From Lachnospiraceae bacterium (GTDB lineage Bacteria; Bacillota; Clostridia; Lachnospirales; Lachnospiraceae), in assembly GCA_021201665.1 (NCBI GenBank), contig JAJQEO010000065.1:21905-85904 (forward strand): 64,000 bases of DNA, given 5' to 3'. The translations under genes and the position numbers were made by a program. Shown piece after piece: positions 59,800 to 64,000 of the stretch. Each line of letters begins with the position of its first letter. Within the stretch, counting starts at the first letter, position 1. Below the pieces are notes generated by a model. It was not told where the DNA came from. It made no database searches and worked only from the letters and a program-made list of their open reading frames with translations.

Positions 59800-61116
59800 A
59801 TGAACATCATATTACTTTCCGGCGGAAGCGGTAAGCGTCTATGGCCGCTTTCGAACGATGTACGAAGCAAACAATTCATCAAACTGTTTAAAGATAATGA
59901 TGGAAATTATGAGTCGATGGTTCAGAGGGTTTACAGACAGATTACCGAAATAGACCCGGATGCGAAGGTGACGATTGCGACGAGCAAATCACAGGCCAGC
60001 GCTATTCATAACCAGCTGGGAGGAAAAGTATCCATCTGTGTGGAACCCTGTCGCCGAGATACGTTTCCTGCGATTCTTTTGGCAGCATCTTATTTGCATG
60101 ATGAGTTGGGGGTATCGGAGGACGAGGGGGTAGCGGTATGCCCTGTCGATCCATATGTGGATAATAGCTATTACGAATATGTCAGGAAAATGGAAATGGT
60201 AGTAAAGCAGGGAACGGCGAACCTTACGCTTATGGGCATTGAGCCGACCTACCCGAGTGAAAAATATGGCTATATCATTCCAACGACCGATCATGAGATC
60301 AGCCCGGTGAAGGAGTTTAAGGAGAAGCCGGATACGGAAGCTGCGAAGGATTATCTGAGGCAGAATGCGTTATGGAATGCGGGCGTTTTCGCTTTCCAGC
60401 TTGGTTATCTTCTTGATAAGGCCCACAGTATGGTCGAGTTCACGGATTACCGGGATCTTTATTCGAAATACGAAACATTGACAAAAATCAGTTTTGACTA
60501 TGCTGTAGTCGAGAAGGAGTCTTCCATTCAGGTGATGCGATATTCCGGTTCCTGGAAGGATGTAGGGACATGGAACATGATGGCAGAAGTCATGGCTGAC
60601 GATGTGAAAGGCCGGGCGGTCATGGATGACACCTGCGAGAACACGCAGATTATTAATGAGCTGAATATTCCGATTCTTGCTATGGGATGCAGGGATATGG
60701 TGATTGCCGCCAGCGGGGACGGCATTCTTGTGTCAGATAAAGAACGCAGCGGATATATGAAGCCGCTTGTTGAGAAGATCAGCACGGATGTGATGTATGC
60801 GGAAAAGTCCTGGGGTACCTACACGGTGATAGACGCGGAGCCTGGTTCGATGACTGTGAAGGTTTCCATAAGGGCCGGGGAGCATATGAGTTACCATAGC
60901 CATGACTATCGTGAAGAAGTGTGGACGGTTGTGTCCGGTAATGGGATCGCTACGGTCGACGGAATGGAGCAGAGACTTCGCACGGGTGATGTGATTACGA
61001 TTGCCGCTGGTTGCAAGCATATGGTAGAGGCGGAAACAGATCTGGATATCATTGAGGTTCAGATAGGGGAAGCCATCAGTGCGGATGATAAAAAGAAGTT
61101 TGACTGGAAGATATAA
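59800..61116 (+). CDS. manC: mannose-1-phosphate guanylyltransferase (ManC) with cupin domain
   Basis: This 438-residue bifunctional-type enzyme has an N-terminal nucleotidyltransferase with LLSGGSGKRLWPLSNDVRSKQF at the start, EPCRRDTFPAI and the FKEKPD lysine motif. A C-terminal cupin (about 330-430) of mannose-6-phosphate isomerase type II has YHSHDYREEVWTVVSGNG. It makes GDP-mannose. AAGGAAAGGAAA precedes the ATG. It is followed by manA and a stub of gmd, so GDP-mannose was meant to feed a GDP-deoxyhexose branch. Confidence 0.93.
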   Translation: MNIILLSGGSGKRLWPLSNDVRSKQFIKLFKDNDGNYESMVQRVYRQITEIDPDAKVTIATSKSQASAIHNQLGGKVSICVEPCRRDTFPAILLAASYLHDELGVSEDEGVAVCPVDPYVDNSYYEYVRKMEMVVKQGTANLTLMGIEPTYPSEKYGYIIPTTDHEISPVKEFKEKPDTEAAKDYLRQNALWNAGVFAFQLGYLLDKAHSMVEFTDYRDLYSKYETLTKISFDYAVVEKESSIQVMRYSGSWKDVGTWNMMAEVMADDVKGRAVMDDTCENTQIINELNIPILAMGCRDMVIAASGDGILVSDKERSGYMKPLVEKISTDVMYAEKSWGTYTVIDAEPGSMTVKVSIRAGEHMSYHSHDYREEVWTVVSGNGIATVDGMEQRLRTGDVITIAAGCKHMVEAETDLDIIEVQIGEAISADDKKKFDWKI

Positions 61117-61131
61117 CGCAGGAGACCCGTT

Positions 61132-62100
61132 ATGGAAATTATGAAATTATTGCCGGCGGGAAAGGATTATCTTTGGGGCGGGACGAGGCTCAGGGAGGAG
61201 TTTGGAAAGAACATTCATATGACACCGCTGGCTGAGACCTGGGAATGCTCGGTTCATCCGGATGGCCTTAGTGTGGTGGCAAATGGCAGATACGCGGGAA
61301 AAACGCTGTCGGATGTGCTGAAAGCGCATCCGGAGTATCTTGGCACCAAGGTTGGGGATACAAAGGAACTGCCGGTTTTGGTCAAGCTGATTGACGCAAA
61401 AAAGGACCTGTCCGTTCAGGTCCATCCGGATGATGACTATGCGAGAGAACATGAGGCGCAGAACGGCAAGTCTGAGATGTGGTATGTTCTGGATGCGGAT
61501 GAAAACGCGAGCCTGATTTATGGCTTTGCCCATCCTGTGACAGAAACGCTGTTGCGAAATGCCGTGGCGCAGGGAACTCTGGATAAGCATCTGCAGAAAG
61601 TAAAGGTTCATAAAGGCGATGTGTATTTTGTCCCGGCGGGGCTCGTTCATGGCATCGGTGCCGGAACCTTGATAGCGGAGATTCAGGAAAGCTCAAATGT
61701 AACGTACCGTGTTTATGACTACAATCGAATAGATAAGAACGGAAAACGGCGAGAACTGCATTTTGATAAAGCAGTAGAAGTCATGGACATGAGTGTGGCA
61801 CCGGATGTCAGGCAGAAACACAGGCTGGTTCACTATTATCCGGGCTGCTCCAGAGAGATTCTTTGCCGGTGCAAATATTTTGAGACAGAGCTGATTGTTA
61901 TTACAAAAGGCCTGTCTTTTTCTGTTAAGGATGAATCGTTCCAGATCATCCTTTGTATAGCCGGCGAGGGACAGATTGAAACAATGGACGAGAACAAAAA
62001 ACCGGTCAGGTTCCAAAAAGGGGATTGCCTGTACATTCCTGCTGGAACTGGCAGGTGTTATCTGCTGGGAGAAGCAGAGATTTTGAAGGTACGCTGTTAA
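61132..62100 (+). CDS. manA: mannose-6-phosphate isomerase class I (ManA)
   Basis: This 322-residue cupin metalloenzyme interconverts fructose and mannose 6-phosphates. Zinc ligands lie in VQVHPDD and GKSEMWYVL, and the later GLVHGIGAGTLIAEIQ block is conserved. The length is that of Firmicute ManA. It starts 16 bases after manC and supplies its substrate after a phosphomannomutase step not encoded here. Confidence 0.93.
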   Translation: MEIMKLLPAGKDYLWGGTRLREEFGKNIHMTPLAETWECSVHPDGLSVVANGRYAGKTLSDVLKAHPEYLGTKVGDTKELPVLVKLIDAKKDLSVQVHPDDDYAREHEAQNGKSEMWYVLDADENASLIYGFAHPVTETLLRNAVAQGTLDKHLQKVKVHKGDVYFVPAGLVHGIGAGTLIAEIQESSNVTYRVYDYNRIDKNGKRRELHFDKAVEVMDMSVAPDVRQKHRLVHYYPGCSREILCRCKYFETELIVITKGLSFSVKDESFQIILCIAGEGQIETMDENKKPVRFQKGDCLYIPAGTGRCYLLGEAEILKVRC

Positions 62101-62132
62101 AAAAATGGATTACGAGGAGGAGACAAAATATT

Positions 62133-62195
62133 ATGAAGAAAGCGTTGATTACAGGTATTACGGGGCAGGATGGTTCTTTTCTGGCGGAATTATAA
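62133..62195 (+). pseudogene. gmd: 20-codon stub of GDP-mannose 4,6-dehydratase
   Basis: GAGGAGGAG and ATG 62133 open a frame MKKALITGITGQDGSFLAEL that ends at TAA 62193. This is the exact N-terminus of GDP-mannose 4,6-dehydratase with its NAD loop GITGQDGS. The rest of the gene (normally about 340 codons) is missing and unrelated, repeat-rich sequence follows. The capsule locus has therefore been cut here by a deletion or insertion. Confidence 0.88.
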
Positions 62196-62618
62196 CCTTT
62201 TTCACGAAGAGTCATTTTTTCTGAATATTTTTCAAATTTCTCGTCACAATCTCACCTCTGATTCGTTCTTATATAGCGGAAAGGCTTCTATAGGATCATC
62301 GTAGGGCTGCAAAACCGGCTGCTATAGGAATGTCGCGTAGATTGCCAAGTCGGTTATTATGCGGTTACATAGAGACCCGCATGCTTACAAAAACGGCTGT
62401 TATAGAAACATCGTAGAATCACAAAGCGTCTTGCAGGAAGGAGGATTTTCGCTTATAATGCTTACAGGCGCACAGGGAAAACAGGCAGCCGCAGTTGCGC
62501 TGTCATGTACCGGATACGTGGTCTGCGGCGCTGCCGCAGGCTGAATGAAAATTGCACCGATGGTGAACGATAGAAGACTTTCCAAAGAAATCTAAAATCA
62601 GTTTACGGAGGTGTAAGG
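62196..62618. other. 423-base spacer with a degenerate 34-43 bp repeat
   Basis: Beyond the gmd stub no gene is supportable; one 61-codon frame has no ribosome site. The section at 62283-62430 is made of four imperfect tandem units. Confidence 0.5.
62283..62430 (+). repeat. four degenerate tandem units (GGCTnCTATAG...ATCGTAG)
   Basis: Units begin at 62283, 62317, about 62352 and 62395. Consensus: GGCT-x-CTATAGG-A, then CATCGTAGG, then CTGCAAAACC. Unit 3 is the most diverged and longest. Confidence 0.65.
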
Positions 62619-63719
62619 ATGAGCAACAACAAAAAGAACCCAAAACCCAGGAAGAATTCCCTGGAACCCCCAAAAAAGAACTTGGGAAAGCGCGGTACCG
62701 GGAAAACTACGGCAAGCCAAAAGGCTGCGAAGACAGCTTCGGGTCAGAACGGAATGACGGAGAGGACGGCAGCACAGAGCGGCACCGGCATCGTAGATCC
62801 GCAGGAAGATACCAGGACTGCGAAACGCACTGGCAAGGACAGCGTGTTCACGAATATGTTTCAGCAGAGGAAGTATCTGCTCCAGCTTTACCAGGCACTC
62901 CACCCGGAGGACACCAGTGCTACAGAGGATTCACTGACAAACATCACGATTGAAAATGTACTGATCAACGGCCAGTATAACGATGTCGGGTTTCTGGTAA
63001 ACGACAAGCTGGTGATCCTGGTAGAAGAGCAGTCAACGACATGGACAATGAACATTATTGTAAGAGCGTTGTTCTACATTGCCCAGACCCTGCAGATTTA
63101 TCTGGATGAAAGAAAAGCAGATCTTTACGGAAACAAAAAGGTTTATCTGCCGGAGACAGAATTGTATGTACTCTATACAGGCGACCGCGTAGAGCGGCCA
63201 GATGTGATTACACTCAGGGACCAGTTTTACAAAGACTCCGAAGACGCCAAAGAACGCAAGACCGCGATCGATGTCACAATAAAGATGCTCTACGGTACGG
63301 TGCATCCGGAAAGGACGGACGGCGGCGAAGATATAGTCGGACAGTACGTATTGTTTACAAAAGAGTATAACAAACAGGTTCGGGAGCATGGAAGGACGGC
63401 AAAGGCGGTATCCGAGACAATCAGGATCTGCATGGAGAAGAACATATTGAGGGATTATCTGGGTTCACGGAAAAAGGAGGTTGTGACGATGATGATGGAT
63501 TTGTACGATCAGGATCGCATTTTGGAGATTCATATCGAGAGCGAGAAAAAGATAGCGGCGGAGAAAGCGGCAAAAGAAGCGGAAGAGAAAGCAAAAACAG
63601 CGGCAATCGAAAGAATGCTTCGCTCTGGAAAATTGTCCATTGAAGAGATTGCTGAATATCAGGCTGTTTCTGTAGATAGGGTTCGTAAGATTGAGGCAGG
63701 GATGCTGCAGGAGGCATAA
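62619..63719 (+). CDS. Rpn-family PD-(D/E)XK nuclease (transposase_31-like)
   Basis: This 366-residue protein has a basic, low-complexity N-terminus to about residue 80. The conserved core DSVFTNMFQQRKYLLQLYQALHP leads to the nuclease motif with IENVLINGQYNDVGFLVNDKLVILVEEQ (acidic D and ExQ-type residues), and a Lys/Glu/Ala-rich coiled coil at about 305-335 ends in a short DNA-binding-like helix pair (LSIEEIAEYQAVSVDRVRKIE). Rpn proteins promote recombination and cut DNA; many copies occur in gut Firmicutes. GGAGGTGTAAGG precedes the ATG. The start of a second copy lies directly downstream. Confidence 0.85.
   Translation: MSNNKKNPKPRKNSLEPPKKNLGKRGTGKTTASQKAAKTASGQNGMTERTAAQSGTGIVDPQEDTRTAKRTGKDSVFTNMFQQRKYLLQLYQALHPEDTSATEDSLTNITIENVLINGQYNDVGFLVNDKLVILVEEQSTTWTMNIIVRALFYIAQTLQIYLDERKADLYGNKKVYLPETELYVLYTGDRVERPDVITLRDQFYKDSEDAKERKTAIDVTIKMLYGTVHPERTDGGEDIVGQYVLFTKEYNKQVREHGRTAKAVSETIRICMEKNILRDYLGSRKKEVVTMMMDLYDQDRILEIHIESEKKIAAEKAAKEAEEKAKTAAIERMLRSGKLSIEEIAEYQAVSVDRVRKIEAGMLQEA
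62711..62967 (+). repeat. direct repeat, copy 1 (copy 2 at 63744-64000)
   Basis: The 257 bases beginning GGCAAGCCAAAAGGCTGCG recur at an offset of 1033 bases with scattered substitutions and no gap visible to the window edge. The repeat starts within the coding sequence of the Rpn-type gene. Confidence 0.9.
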
Positions 63720-63786
63720 CTGATAACACAGGTTCATAATTTGGGCAAGCCAAAAGGCTGCGAAGACAGCTTCGGGTCAGAACGGA

Positions 63787-64000
63787 ATGACGGAGAGGAC
63801 GGCAGCACAGAGCGGCATCGGCATTGTAAATCCGGAAAATGATACCAGGACTGCCAAATACACCGGGAAGGACAACGTGTTCACGAACATGCTGCGGGAT
63901 AAGAAGTATCTGCTCCAGCTTTACCAGGCACTTCACCCGGAGGATACCAGTGCGACAGAGGACTCGCTGACAAATATCACGATTGAGAATGTGCTGGTCA
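63787..64000 (+). CDS. second Rpn-type gene, 5' part, runs off the window
   Basis: The frame from ATG 63787 repeats the upstream protein from its residue 46 (MTERTAAQSGIGIVNPEND, then the VFTNML-KYLLQLYQALHPED core). The first 45 codons of the upstream copy are not retained: homology begins at 63744, after stops, and no ribosome site of quality precedes the ATG. It is thus either a shortened gene or a decaying duplicate; the 3' end is not in the window. Confidence 0.6.
   Translation, partial: MTERTAAQSGIGIVNPENDTRTAKYTGKDNVFTNMLRDKKYLLQLYQALHPEDTSATEDSLTNITIENVLV

Overview
The window looks like the chromosome of an anaerobic, low-oxygen-adapted Firmicute of the Lachnospiraceae type. This is inferred from AGGAGG-type ribosome sites, a Na+-pumping biotin decarboxylase cluster of the kind common in gut clostridia, SpoVB-, YesN/YesM- and Rpn-type proteins, and a plasmalogen-synthase-like protein. 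Most of the window has balanced base composition. About 46.0-51.6 kb is visibly AT-rich, with ATA/AGA/TTA-rich codons, and looks transferred.

Layout. 0-4 kb: a peptide/nickel-type ABC importer (two permeases and a fused double ATPase), convergent with a SpoVB-like flippase (3.9-5.7 kb). 5.9-8.9 kb: an Rrf2/IscR-type Fe-S regulator, a cysteine desulfurase and mnmA. 9.1-15.1 kb: a biotin-dependent cluster with both a 12S-type acyl-CoA carboxyltransferase and a 5S/OadA-type carboxyltransferase, a free biotin carrier, OadG and the Na+ pump OadB. 15.4-17.2 kb: a sugar nucleotidyltransferase, tRNA-Pro(GGG) and a small DUF4160 pair. 17.4-21.2 kb: shikimate/quinate dehydrogenase with a complete TRAP transporter. 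21.5-32.4 kb: an envelope-lipid region with three PlsC-type acyltransferases, two GT8 glycosyltransferases, a 1581-residue protein with the architecture of anaerobic plasmalogen synthase, and a short-chain dehydrogenase; a shared promoter/operator motif occurs three times there. 32.7-40.4 kb: a YesN/YesM two-component system, a sugar ABC importer lacking its own ATPase, and a cytoplasmic GH30 glycosidase. 40.6-43.1 kb: LonA behind a CIRCE-like operator.

43.1-45.4 kb is a mobile-element scar: the last 59 codons of a phage-type family A DNA polymerase, a serine recombinase with 26-bp palindromic sites, and two tiny phage-like proteins. 45.5-62.2 kb is a capsule/exopolysaccharide locus. It starts with ugd broken into a glycosyltransferase fragment, then has Wzy, a sialyltransferase-fold enzyme, Wzx, and a striking sugar-acid module: kdsA, kdsD, kdsC, three different NeuA-type CMP-sugar synthetases (one fused to an RraA-family aldolase domain), a DRE-TIM aldolase and a ThDP enzyme broken by a frameshift. 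It ends with manC, manA and a 20-codon stub of gmd. The genes suggest a CMP-activated Kdo-like ulosonic acid built and polymerised in a Gram-positive, possibly by a pathway not described before. The locus has clearly been reshuffled by deletion. 62.6-64 kb holds an Rpn-type nuclease gene and the start of a tandem second copy.

A second theme is short tandem duplication. Degenerate 12-39 bp repeats sit in linkers and loops of otherwise conserved proteins and in spacers (3.4, 4.8, 5.4, 6.4, 22.4, 23.6, 27.9 and 62.3 kb). No CRISPR array and no complete insertion sequence was seen.
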